This document shows, piece after piece, positions 34,141 to 44,600 of a stretch of 64,000 bases of DNA. The translations under genes were made by a program, and so were the position numbers. Source of the stretch: Cellvibrio sp. pealriver (GTDB lineage: Bacteria; Pseudomonadota; Gammaproteobacteria; Pseudomonadales; Cellvibrionaceae); NCBI RefSeq assembly GCF_001183545.1, contig NZ_KQ236688.1, forward strand, positions 773,149 through 837,148. Direction: 5' to 3'. A model generated the notes under the pieces. That model did not search any database and was not told the DNA's origin. It saw only the letters and a list, made by a program, of their open reading frames with translations. Positions within the stretch are counted from its first letter, which is position 1. Each line of letters begins with the position of its first letter.

Positions 34141-36813
34141 CTATTTACCTCTAGAGTAAAGTTCTTTTAGTTTGTATAACTGCTCAAGCGCTTCACGCGG
34201 CGATAAATTGTCCGGATTGATTTTATGCAATGCCGCCAACGCCGGGTTCGGCAAACTATCAAACAAACCTGATTGCGCTGGTGATTCAATAGCGGGCGCA
34301 TGTGCCGGTGATTCGGCGATAGGAGGATTCGCCGCATTGCTTAGCGAAGCAGTTACCGCTTCTACTGCGCTAGCGGGGCTTGCGTTTGATTTGATCGAGT
34401 GCGGATGCTCGCCGTTTTCCAGCAAATGCAATTGCTGCTGTGCCTCCGCCAAGACTTGCGCCGGAATTCCCGCGAGTTTTGCTACCTGCAAACCATAACT
34501 TTTGCTCGCTGGCCCTTCCTGCACTTTATGCAAAAACACAATATTGTCTTTGTGTTCGGTTGCATTCAAATGCACGTTAGCGATTCCGGAAACCGTTTCA
34601 GGCAGCGATGTAATTTCAAAATAGTGTGTGGCGAATAAAGTAAACGCGCGCACTTTTTCCGCGAGATGTTTAGCGCAAGCCCACGCAAGCGAGAGGCCAT
34701 CAAAGGTGCTGGTGCCGCGCCCGATTTCATCCATCAACACCAAGCTGCGTTCGGTAGCGTTGTGCAAAATGTTCGCGGTTTCTGTCATCTCCACCATAAA
34801 GGTAGAGCGGCCACCGGCTAAATCATCGGCTGAACCAATGCGGGTAAAAATACGGTCAACAATGCCAATTGTTGCGCGTTGCGCTGGAACAAAGCTGCCA
34901 ATATGCGCAAGCAGTGTGATTAATGCTGCTTGCCGCATATACGTGGATTTACCACCCATATTCGGGCCGGTGATGATGAGCATGTGGCGCTGCGGATTAA
35001 ATTCCAGATCATTCGGCACAAAGGGCGCGCTGGTAACCTGTTCCACCACCGGGTGACGGCCACCAACAATATGAATGCCTGCACGCAACGATAATTCCGG
35101 TTTGCAAAAACCCAGTGCATCCGCACGTTCTGCCAATGTGGCAAGCACATCCAATTCTGCAACGGCTGCAGCGGAATCTTGCAGTGGAACTAATTGCACA
35201 TTCAAAATATCAATCAGTTCTTCGTAAAGTGCTTTTTCACGCGCAAGCGCGCGGCTTTGTGCAGAGAGCGCTTTATCTTCAAATTCTTTTAATTCCGGTG
35301 TGATGTAACGCTCGGCATTTTTTAACGTCTGGCGACGAATATAGTCTGCAGGCGCTTTTTCTGATTGCGCCGAGGTCAATTCAATAAAATAACCGTGCAC
35401 GCGGTTGTAACCGACTTTTAAGGTTGGAATGCCGGTGCGTTCGCGTTCGCGCGTTTCCAAATCCAACAAATATTGCCCGGCGTTAGTGCTGATGTTGCGC
35501 AGTTCATCCAATTCAGCATCGTAACCTTCTGCAATCACACCGCCATCACGGATTACTACCGGCGGGTTTTCAATAATCGCGCGCGACAACAATTCCACTA
35601 AATCGGGAAAAGTAGAAATTTGCTGTGCAAGATTTTTTAATTGCGGCGATTTTTTTTGCGCAAGTTCGTTTTGCAATTCCGGATAAGTACCAATCGACAT
35701 CAACAAGCGCGATAAATCGCGCGGGCGCGCGGAGCGCAATGCCAGGCGGCCGAGAATGCGCTCCATATCGCCCACGCGTTTTAAAATGCCGTTGAAAATT
35801 TCAAACGCATAATTGTGTTGCAGCTCCGCAATTGCCTCTTGCCTGCCAGTTAATAAATCCAAATCGCGCAGCGGGCGGTTCAACCAGCGGCGCAACAAGC
35901 GGCTGCCCATGCTAGTGGCGGCGCGATTCAACACTGAAAATAACGTGTGTTCATCGCCACCGGTCAGGTTGATATCCAATTCCAAATTGCGCCGTGTCGC
36001 TGCATCCATAATCACCGCTTCATCACGGTTTTCATGCGCAAGGCTGCGCACATGGGGCAGGGCAGTGCGCTGGGTTTCGCGCGCGTAACTTAATAAACAA
36101 CCGGCGGCACATATGGCTGCTTTTAAATGGTCGCAACCAAAACCAGCGAGATCTTTCGTCGCGAATTGTTGGATCAACAAACGCTCGGCGGTTTCCAAAT
36201 CAAATTCCCAAGGGCCGCGGCGGCGCAACCCTTTGCGATTCTCGACTAATGCCGGTGTGGTGATGTGATCGCTAATTAATAATTCCGCCGGGTTCAGCCG
36301 CTGCAATTCACCCAGCGCCGATTCCAACCCTTCCACTTCCAACACCAGAAAACGGCCACTGGCCATATCCAGCGATGCAATACCAAACGTCTCACCCGCC
36401 TGATGCAATGCCACCAACAAATTATCGCGGCGCGAATCCAGCAGCGCCTCATCGCTCACCGTACCCGGCGTGACAATACGCACCACCTTGCGCTCAACCG
36501 GCCCTTTGCTCGTCGCAGGGTCACCAATCTGCTCACACACCGCGACCGAAACACCCTCTTTCACCAGCTTGGCGAGGTAACCATCGGCCGAGTGAAACGG
36601 AATCCCCGCCATCGGAATCGGCTCACCGTTAGATTTTCCGCGCGCGGTAAGGGTAATGTCCAAAATCTCCGCCGCACGTTTCGCATCATCAAAAAACAGC
36701 TCGTAAAAATCCCCCATGCGATAAAACACCAGCTCGTCTTTATGCTGGGCTTTAATGCGTAAGTATTGCTGCATCATAGGTGTATGCTGATCTGTTGGTT
36801 CTATTGCATTCAT
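34141..36813 (-). CDS. mutS: DNA mismatch repair protein MutS
   Basis: An 890-residue mismatch-recognition ATPase. The N-terminal mismatch-binding domain carries the Phe-x-Glu element in [11 protein letters not shown], followed by connector, lever and clamp domains. The ATPase contains Walker [14 protein letters not shown], Walker [18 protein letters not shown] and the composite-site residues after it. The C-terminus keeps a tetramerisation-like tail after a Pro/Ala-rich linker. Length is slightly above E. coli MutS (853). The region upstream of mutS is occupied by an integrase, not the cinA-recA genes common in pseudomonads. Confidence 0.97.
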   Translation of the reverse strand: MNAIEPTDQHTPMMQQYLRIKAQHKDELVFYRMGDFYELFFDDAKRAAEILDITLTARGKSNGEPIPMAGIPFHSADGYLAKLVKEGVSVAVCEQIGDPATSKGPVERKVVRIVTPGTVSDEALLDSRRDNLLVALHQAGETFGIASLDMASGRFLVLEVEGLESALGELQRLNPAELLISDHITTPALVENRKGLRRRGPWEFDLETAERLLIQQFATKDLAGFGCDHLKAAICAAGCLLSYARETQRTALPHVRSLAHENRDEAVIMDAATRRNLELDINLTGGDEHTLFSVLNRAATSMGSRLLRRWLNRPLRDLDLLTGRQEAIAELQHNYAFEIFNGILKRVGDMERILGRLALRSARPRDLSRLLMSIGTYPELQNELAQKKSPQLKNLAQQISTFPDLVELLSRAIIENPPVVIRDGGVIAEGYDAELDELRNISTNAGQYLLDLETRERERTGIPTLKVGYNRVHGYFIELTSAQSEKAPADYIRRQTLKNAERYITPELKEFEDKALSAQSRALAREKALYEELIDILNVQLVPLQDSAAAVAELDVLATLAERADALGFCKPELSLRAGIHIVGGRHPVVEQVTSAPFVPNDLEFNPQRHMLIITGPNMGGKSTYMRQAALITLLAHIGSFVPAQRATIGIVDRIFTRIGSADDLAGGRSTFMVEMTETANILHNATERSLVLMDEIGRGTSTFDGLSLAWACAKHLAEKVRAFTLFATHYFEITSLPETVSGIANVHLNATEHKDNIVFLHKVQEGPASKSYGLQVAKLAGIPAQVLAEAQQQLHLLENGEHPHSIKSNASPASAVEAVTASLSNAANPPIAESPAHAPAIESPAQSGLFDSLPNPALAALHKINPDNLSPREALEQLYKLKELYSRGK

Positions 36814-36914
36814 TGCGTAAATATCTTTTAAGTTATTGATTTAAATGTTAATTAATTGATGTTGGAAGTTCGTGTGATACATCATGAAACACCCTGATAT
36901 AACCTGTAATCGCA

Positions 36915-36986
36915 CAAATTAGTATAGGTTGAAGTATAGGTTGTTTGATGTATGATCACTCTTACAAAACAACCTATACTAATTTG
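36915..36986. repeat. 17-bp perfect inverted repeat with a third partial copy, before the integrase
   Basis: CAAATTAGTATAGGTTG at 36915-36931 is exactly inverted at 36970-36986. A further direct copy of AGTATAGGTTGTTT at 36933-36946 is inverted in AAACAACCTATACT at 36967-36980. The three copies sit 36 to 107 bases upstream of the integrase start. They may be integrase arm sites, an autoregulatory operator, or part of the recombination site. The gap 36814-37021 holds nothing else. Confidence 0.75.
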
Positions 36987-37021
36987 AAAATCCTTCACTA
37001 ATTCAGAGGCTTGGATTGACG

Positions 37022-38320
37022 ATGCAGATTATCCCCCAAGATGATAAACCCGCCAAAGCTCTTACCAGTAGAGCCATCGAAACCATGAAGCCTACTTCAA
37101 AGGAGCTGGCTGATTCGGGTGAGAATCGCGGTTTGAGGGTAACCTGCGGCGCAAAAGGGATTAAGACCTTTATCTACCGCTATCGCAGCCCACTAACCAA
37201 TAAATTGGTGCAAATAAGTATCGGGCATTATCCCACAGTCTCACTGGCAGAGGCGCGCCTCAAATGCTCAGAGTTAAAGTTGATCCGCGCCAATGGGCGT
37301 TGTCCTGCTACTGAGCGGCGTGAGCGTATCCTAGAAGAAGCCAAAATCAATCAAGAGAAAAACCTTTCCGCTACTTTTACTGTAAGAGATATGGTTGAGC
37401 TCTACCTGACGCAGCACATTGAAGATCGCAAAGTAGACGGGCGGGTTATTCCCGGTGCCCGCAAACTAAAAGGGCAGTCTGAAACTAGGCGCACTCTCTA
37501 TGGGGACGCAGTGAGAGTGTTGGGTGATCATCTTGCTGCGAATATCACTCGTAAAGACATCACCTCGATGGTAATGGCGATTATCGAGCGTGGCGCGAAT
37601 GTCCAAGCCGGTAGCGTATTGCGGGAATTGTCTGCTGCCTATGAGTACGCAATTGGTTTGGAAAAATTACCCGATACATTTGCCAATCCAGCATTGCTCG
37701 CAAAGGCGGGATTACGGCAGGCAAAAATTAAATTAACCAGTGAGCGCGGCAAACGCGTTCTCTCCGAAGTGGAATTGAAAAAGCTGTTGCAATGGTTACC
37801 AGGCTCGGCTTACTCGACCACACAAAAAAATGTACTCAGGTTCACCCTGTGGACTGGTTGTCGCACTGGCGAGGTCTGTGCAGCAGCATGGAGAGATATC
37901 GACCTTGATAAAAAGACATGGCACTTGCGCGATACAAAAACCGGTGTGGAGCGCCATGTACAGTTGTCTACTCAAGCAGTTGAATTTTTAAAAATGTTGA
38001 AATTAACCACCGGCGAGTATTTGTTCCCTTCGCTAAAAGGTAAAAAGCCGCTGCAACAAAAGCAACTCACCGAACAGGCATGGCGCTTGAGAACTGATGG
38101 TCGCATGTTGGATATAGAGCCTTGGACTCCGCACGATTTGCGCCGCACGGTGCGAACTGGCTTATCAAGATTAGGTTGTCCAAACGAAGTTGCTGAAGCG
38201 ATCTTGGGACACTCCCGTCGTGGCATTGAGGGGACATATGACCTGCATAAGTATGAGAAGGAGTGCGCACATTGGTTGCAGGTTTGGAGCGACTGTTTAC
38301 ACACTTTGTCTGTAAAGTAA
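37022..38320 (+). CDS. Tyrosine recombinase / phage-type integrase
   Basis: A 432-residue site-specific integrase with an N-terminal DUF4102-type arm-binding domain (GLRVTCGAKGIKTFIYRYRSP, QISIGHYPTVSLAEAR), a core-binding domain and a C-terminal catalytic domain. The catalytic residues are Arg281 in TGCRTGE, Lys in DTKTGVE, His and Arg in HDLRRT, His in LGHSRRG and the nucleophile Tyr406 in GTYDLHKY. All are intact, so it may be active. No tRNA or excisionase is visible. It sits between mutS and the operator-bearing block to its right and could mark the edge of an integrated element. Confidence 0.93.
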   Translation: MQIIPQDDKPAKALTSRAIETMKPTSKELADSGENRGLRVTCGAKGIKTFIYRYRSPLTNKLVQISIGHYPTVSLAEARLKCSELKLIRANGRCPATERRERILEEAKINQEKNLSATFTVRDMVELYLTQHIEDRKVDGRVIPGARKLKGQSETRRTLYGDAVRVLGDHLAANITRKDITSMVMAIIERGANVQAGSVLRELSAAYEYAIGLEKLPDTFANPALLAKAGLRQAKIKLTSERGKRVLSEVELKKLLQWLPGSAYSTTQKNVLRFTLWTGCRTGEVCAAAWRDIDLDKKTWHLRDTKTGVERHVQLSTQAVEFLKMLKLTTGEYLFPSLKGKKPLQQKQLTEQAWRLRTDGRMLDIEPWTPHDLRRTVRTGLSRLGCPNEVAEAILGHSRRGIEGTYDLHKYEKECAHWLQVWSDCLHTLSVK

Positions 38321-38551
38321 TTTACGTAGGTAAATGTGGGTGTATCCAATTTAAAAATTAGTCGGTAAATCCTGTAGATAAGCGCTGGGAACTGTTATTG
38401 CTGCTAATCCATTTCTGAGTTGTGTTTTCAAGGTTGCGCTGCCCAATGCCGGGCAATGAGTCAAAGGGCGCTCCTCTGCTCGCGCTCAAAACAAGTCTGT
38501 TGTCGGGCATCTTGGGACTTTTTTTGCGACACTCATCCTATCTTTGTGTAA

Positions 38552-38563
38552 AATGTTAACAAT
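38552..38563. promoter_or_regulatory. Shared operator-like motif, site 1
   Basis: AATGTTAACAAT, preceded by GTAA, 73 bases upstream of the LEPR-protein start. It is identical to the site at 60537. The 315-base gap 38321-38635 contains no gene and no other recognisable signal. Confidence 0.6.
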
Positions 38564-38635
38564 GCCAGCGTGTGGTCCAGTCCGGCACGCACATGCTTGG
38601 CCCCCGATGTTAGTCCTAAGATAGGTTCGGTATCT

Positions 38636-41600
38636 ATGTCAAGGTCACCGCGTCGTCCTTTAATTGAAGCTCTGGAGCCAAGATTATTGTTCTCTGCCAC
38701 CGCAGATATTGCTGTCTTCGATGATGGCAATTCTGATTGGCTGTCTTTAGCGCAGGCGGCAGAGCAGGTCGATCTGGTTAGTATCTATATGCCAGATACC
38801 CCGCCGATGATGGAAGGCCAGGATTCTGGGCTTCAATCCGTTCCTGATACAGATCCTCAGGCCGATATTGCACCCAACACTCAATCTTCCGCTACTACGC
38901 TGGTATTTGTTGATACAGGGGTCGATGGTTACCAAATTTTGGTTGAAGATATCCGCAACCGTACAGATGCCGACTCCACCGCCATCGTCTATCTCGATAC
39001 CACCCAAGACGGCATTGCTCAAATCAGCAATTATCTTGCTAGTGCTAGCAGCATTTCAGTCATTCATGTGATTTCTCATGGTGTGACCGGTAATCTAATG
39101 CTCGGAAATCAAGTACTTAATGAAAATTATATTGACCAGTACGCCCAGCAATTTGTGGCTTGGAACATGGCGTTGAGCGATGAGGCCGATATTCTCTTGT
39201 ATGGCTGTGATTTGGCGGCAAACCAAAGTGGTATCAACTTATTGCGCCAATTAAGTGATTTGACCGGCGCTGATGTAGCGGCAAGTAATGACCATACCGG
39301 TAATAGTCGTGAAGGTGGGGATTGGGTATTGGAGATTAAGTATGGGCAGATAGATGCCCCCGAACTTTTTTCTGCCAAGTCATATCTTGAGTGGCAGGGG
39401 TTGTTGGCTGGTTCCAACCCTCCTAGTGGCACTGACATATCTATTCCTATCGCTGCCGGAAGTGCCTACACCATCTATGCGGCTTCCTTTGGTTTTCATG
39501 AGACCGTCGATAGCCCTTGGGATGTTATGGCGGGAGTAAAAGTTACTACATTACCTACCAATGGCACCTTAACCCTTAGCGGCATTGCGATTACAGCTGG
39601 TCAAACGGTTACAAAAAGCGATATCGATTTTGGTTTTTTGAAATATACGCCGGATGCAGCCGCTGTAGCGGCTGGCGCTTCGAGCTATACCTTTCAAGTG
39701 CAAGATAATGGTGCGAGCAATACTCTCGACATGACCCCCAATACCATGAGTTTTACAATTTCAGGGGCCGTTAATCAGGCTCCAGTTGGGACAAATAACG
39801 TAATCGATACACAGGAGGATACGCCTAAAGTTTTAACAGCGGCTAATTTTGGTTTTAGTGATCCTGACGGCAATAGTTTTGCTGGTGTAAAAATTACTGC
39901 TATAGGTGGTGGTGGCACATTCTCGGTTACGGGAAGTGGCCCTGTAAGCGTAAATCAATTTGTTACTATTGCTGATATCAATGCGGGAAAGTTAATTTTT
40001 ACCCCTGCAGCCAATGAAAATGCTACGAATTATGCGGTATTGACGTTTCAGGTTAGAGATGACGGCGGTACTGCGGGCGGTGGTGTGGATACCGACCAAA
40101 GTGCTAATAACCTTCAAATTGACGTGAGCTACGTGAATGACAATCCCGTTAATACAGTTCCGGCGGGGCCGATTACTACAGTAGAAGACACGACTGTTGC
40201 TATTTCGGGTGTTAGTATTAGCGATATCGACGACTACAATCTTTGGGATGTGGAAGTAACTTTAAGTGTTAGTCACGGTGTTTTATCTGTTAGTGGTGGC
40301 TCAGCCGCTATTTCAGGTAGTGGTACCGCCACCGTGGTATTAACCGGCACTATGGCGCAAATTAATGCAACACTTGCCGCTACGCTTAACTACACCCCAG
40401 CCAGTAATTTTTTTGGTGCCGATGTTTTCACCATAGTGACCAATGATAAAGGTGCAGGTCGTACCGGAGACTTTGATAAAACAGATACAGACACAGTAGC
40501 CATCAACGTTACTTCAGTTAATGATGCACCTATCGTTGCCAATGCAATTCCCGATCAATCAACCAATGAAGAGTCACTTTACAGTTATACATTTCCAGCC
40601 AATACCTTTAACGATGTTGATGGCAATACGCTGACCTATACCGCTACTTTATCGGATGGAAATCCACTTCCTGCGTGGCTCAATTTCAATGCGGGTACGC
40701 GTACGTTTAGTGGCGTCCCTGATGACGGCGATATTGGCACCATCAGTATTAGAGTTACGGCTAACGATGGCTTTGGTGGAACCGTAAATGAAACCTTTGA
40801 TCTGACTATCGTCAATATTAATGACTTGCCCTTTGTCAATATTCCGATTCCCAATCAGAACGCCACTGAAGACGCGGCGTTCAGTTACACTTTTCCCTCG
40901 AATGCATTTGGCGATGGCGATCTGGGTACAAGTTTTACCTATACCGCAACGTTAGTTGATGGCAGCCCATTGCCAGGGTGGTTGAGTTTTGATTCAGCAA
41001 CGCGCACTTTTTCTGGCACTCCAGTCAATGCGGATGTAGGCACGCTGTCAATTAAGGTGATCGCGACTGACAGCGCGGGAGCGACGGTATCCGACAATTT
41101 TGATATTGTTATTGCCAACTCCAATGACGCACCGACTGTTGCAAATCAAATTCCGAATCAGACGGCGACGGAAAATGCACTGTATAACTACACCTTTCCA
41201 ATCAATACATTTCATGATCAAGATGTCGGTGACACACTAACCTACACAGCGCAGAGGCCCGGTGGAGCACCATTACCTGCATGGCTCACCTTTGATGCGG
41301 CAACTCGCACGTTCAGTGGTACCCCATCCAATGGTGATGTAGGCAATATCACGATTGAAGTGATTGCCAATGACGGCACAACCTCCTTGTCGGATTTTTT
41401 TGATTTGCAAGTCGATAACGTTGGCGCCACTAACGTTAATTATGAATCTTCTGGTCCAGCTACAAATACTCAATCACTCTCATCGGGCGTGCCTTTGTAT
41501 CAGTCGTTTGCACATGACAGTGTGGGCGCAACTTACACAATTGATTCGATTATTTTACAAATCAGAAAAGATCCCTCTGCCAGCGCACAGACTATTACTG

Positions 41601-44600
41601 TCTCATTAATATCATCTACTTATAACGGTACTGTTGTTGCGAGCGATACCAAAACCTCGGCGGGATTAAATACAGTATTGAGTTGGGAGGCATTTGATTT
41701 TTCTGGCGTCGCGCTAAATGACAATCAAATTTATTTTATTAAAGTAGAAACCACCAGCTTTGATGGATTGGTGAGTGTCGGTATTCATAATACCAATGTG
41801 TATCCCAATGGATCTTACCACTCCAGTACGGGCACGCCTGACCCTGATCGCGACTTGGCTTTTCAAGTTTCCAGCGGCATCAATAATAACCCTCAAATTG
41901 CCAATCCAATTCCGAATCAAAGTGCCACAGAAGATGCAGCCTTTAATTTTCAATTTGCCGCCAATACCTTTAGCGATGCTGATGGCGATACGTTGACCTA
42001 CAGCGCAACTATGGCGGATGGCAGTGCATTGCCTGGGTGGCTAAATTTCGACGCGGCAACCCGCACATTTTCGGGTACTCCCGTCAATGCAGATGTGGGC
42101 ACTATCTCGATTAAAGTAACTGCAGATGATGCAAAAGGCGGAACACCGGCAACAGATACCTTTGATTTGGTGATTGCAAACACTAACGATGCACCTACCA
42201 TTGCCAATTCAATTCCCAATCAAAACGCGACTGAAGATGCCGCATTTAATTTTACTTTCGCTGCCAATACGTTTAGTGATGTGGATGTTGGCGATACGCT
42301 CACCTACAGCGCACAACTAGCCGGTGGTGGAGCACTGCCTGCATGGTTAAGTTTTAATGGCGGGACACGCACGTTTAGTGGCACACCTACGAATGATTTT
42401 GTTGGCACAGTTTCAATTGATGTGATTGCCAGCGATGGCAACGGCGGAACAGTAACTGACACCTTTGATATTGTTGTCGCCAACACCAATGACGCCCCCA
42501 CGGTTGCCAATGCCATCCCCAATCAAAATGCGACTGAAGATGCCGCGTTTAATTTTCAATTTGCCGCTAATACATTTGCCGATCCGGATGTTGGCGATAC
42601 GCTCATCTACAGCGCACAACTAGCCGGTGGTGGAGCACTGCCTGCATGGTTAAGTTTTAATGGCGGGACACGCACGTTTAGTGGCACACCTACGAATGAT
42701 TTTGTTGGCACAGTTTCAATTGATGTGATTGCCAGCGATGGCAACGGCGGCACAGTAACTGACACTTTTGATATTGTTGTCGCCAACACCAATGACGCCC
42801 CCACGGTTGCCAATGCGATTCCTAATCAAAATGCGACTGAAAATGTTGCGTTTAATTTTCAGTTTGCCGCTAATACATTTGCAGATTCTGATGTTGGCGA
42901 TACGCTCAGCTACAGCGCGCAACTTGCCGGTGGCGGTGCCTTACCCACTTGGTTAAGTTTTGATGCAGCAACTCGCACGTTTAGCGGTACACCAACGAAT
43001 GCGTTTGTTGGAACTGTATCAATCGATATAATCGCCAATGATGGCAATGGCGGAACGGTGACTGACACATTCGATATTGTCGTCGCCAACACTAACGATG
43101 CCCCCACAGTTGCCAACGCCATTCCCAATCAAAATGCGACTGAAAATGTTGCGTTTAATTTTCAGTTTGCCGCTAATACATTTGCAGATTCTGACGTTGG
43201 CGATACGCTCAGCTACAGCGCACAACTTGCCGGTGGCGGTGCCTTACCCACTTGGTTAAGTTTTGATGCAGCAACGCGCACCTTTAGCGGTACACCAACG
43301 AATGCTTTTGTTGGCACTGTATCAATTGATGTAATCGCCAATGATGGTAATGGCGGTACGGTCACTGACACATTCGATATAGTCGTCGCCAACACTAACG
43401 ATGCGCCTACGGTTGCCAATCCAATCCCCAATCAAAATGCGACGGAAGATGCTGCGTTTAATTTTCAGTTTGCCGCTAATACATTTGCAGATTCGGACGT
43501 TGGCGATACGCTCAGCTACAGCGCGCAACTTGCCGGTGGCGGTGCCTTACCCGCGTGGTTAAGTTTTGATGCAGCAACGCGCACCTTTAGCGGTACACCA
43601 ACGAATGCTTTTGTCGGCACTGTATCAATCGATGTAATCGCCAATGATGGTAATGGCGGAACGGTCACTGACACATTCGATATAGTCGTCGCCAACACCA
43701 ACGATGCGCCTACGGTTGCTTTCCCAATTGCTGACCAGAGTGCAACTGAAAATACCGCTTTCAACTTCACCTTTGGCGCCAATGTATTTGCTGATCAGGA
43801 TGTTGGCGACACACTGACTTACAGCGCGCAACTTGCTGGCGGCGCACCCTTGCCCACTTGGTTGAGTTTTAATTCTGCCACCCGTACTTTTAGCGGTACA
43901 CCTGCGCTTGGTGATGTGGGCAGTATCAATATTGAAGTCACTGCGAATGATGGACAGGGCGGTTCAGTGAGCGATAGTTTTGTTCTCACTGTCACTAGTT
44001 TGCCGGTCAATGCACCGCCGTTTGTACAGTCACCCATTGCCGATCAAGTGGCTGCCGAGAACCAACGCTTTGATTTCAGTTTTCCCGTGTCGACCTTTGT
44101 TGACCCAGAGGGTGATCCGCTACGTTATTCCGCTCAATTGGTAGGCGGTGGGCCTTTGCCAGCCTGGTTAAGTTTTGATGCCGCGACGCGCAGTTTTAGC
44201 GGTACTCCGACGGCGGGCGATATCGGCAGCATCAATGTATTGGTGACGGCGAGTGATGCAAATGGCGGCTCTATTAGCGATAGCTTTGTTATTGTCGTGA
44301 ACAACGTTAATGACGCACCGGTGCTGGTAAATCCTCCGGCCAACCAAACCGCACTGGAAGATCTACCGTTCAGTGTAACTTTCCTCGCTAGCATGTTTAC
44401 TGATGCCGATGTGGGCACCACCTTAGTCTATAGCGCGCAATTAGCTGGCGGCGCGCCCTTGCCAAGCTGGTTGGTATTTGATGCCGCGACGCTGAGTTTT
44501 AGTGGCACACCTAGCCAGGCGGACGTTGGAAACCTAAGTATCCAAATTATCGCCAGTGATGGCATGGCCGCTGCGACAGCTCAATTTGAGTTGACCGTGG

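Noticed and set aside
42185..43699. Could the regular repeats be a CRISPR array
   Set aside because: Units are 303 bp, in frame and protein-coding; CRISPR repeats are far shorter with unique spacers.
40636..44421. Long antisense open frames repeated every 303 bp across the giant repeat gene
   Set aside because: They are mirror shadows of the tandem repeats, share the repeat period, have no ribosome sites, and are explained by codon bias on the coding strand.
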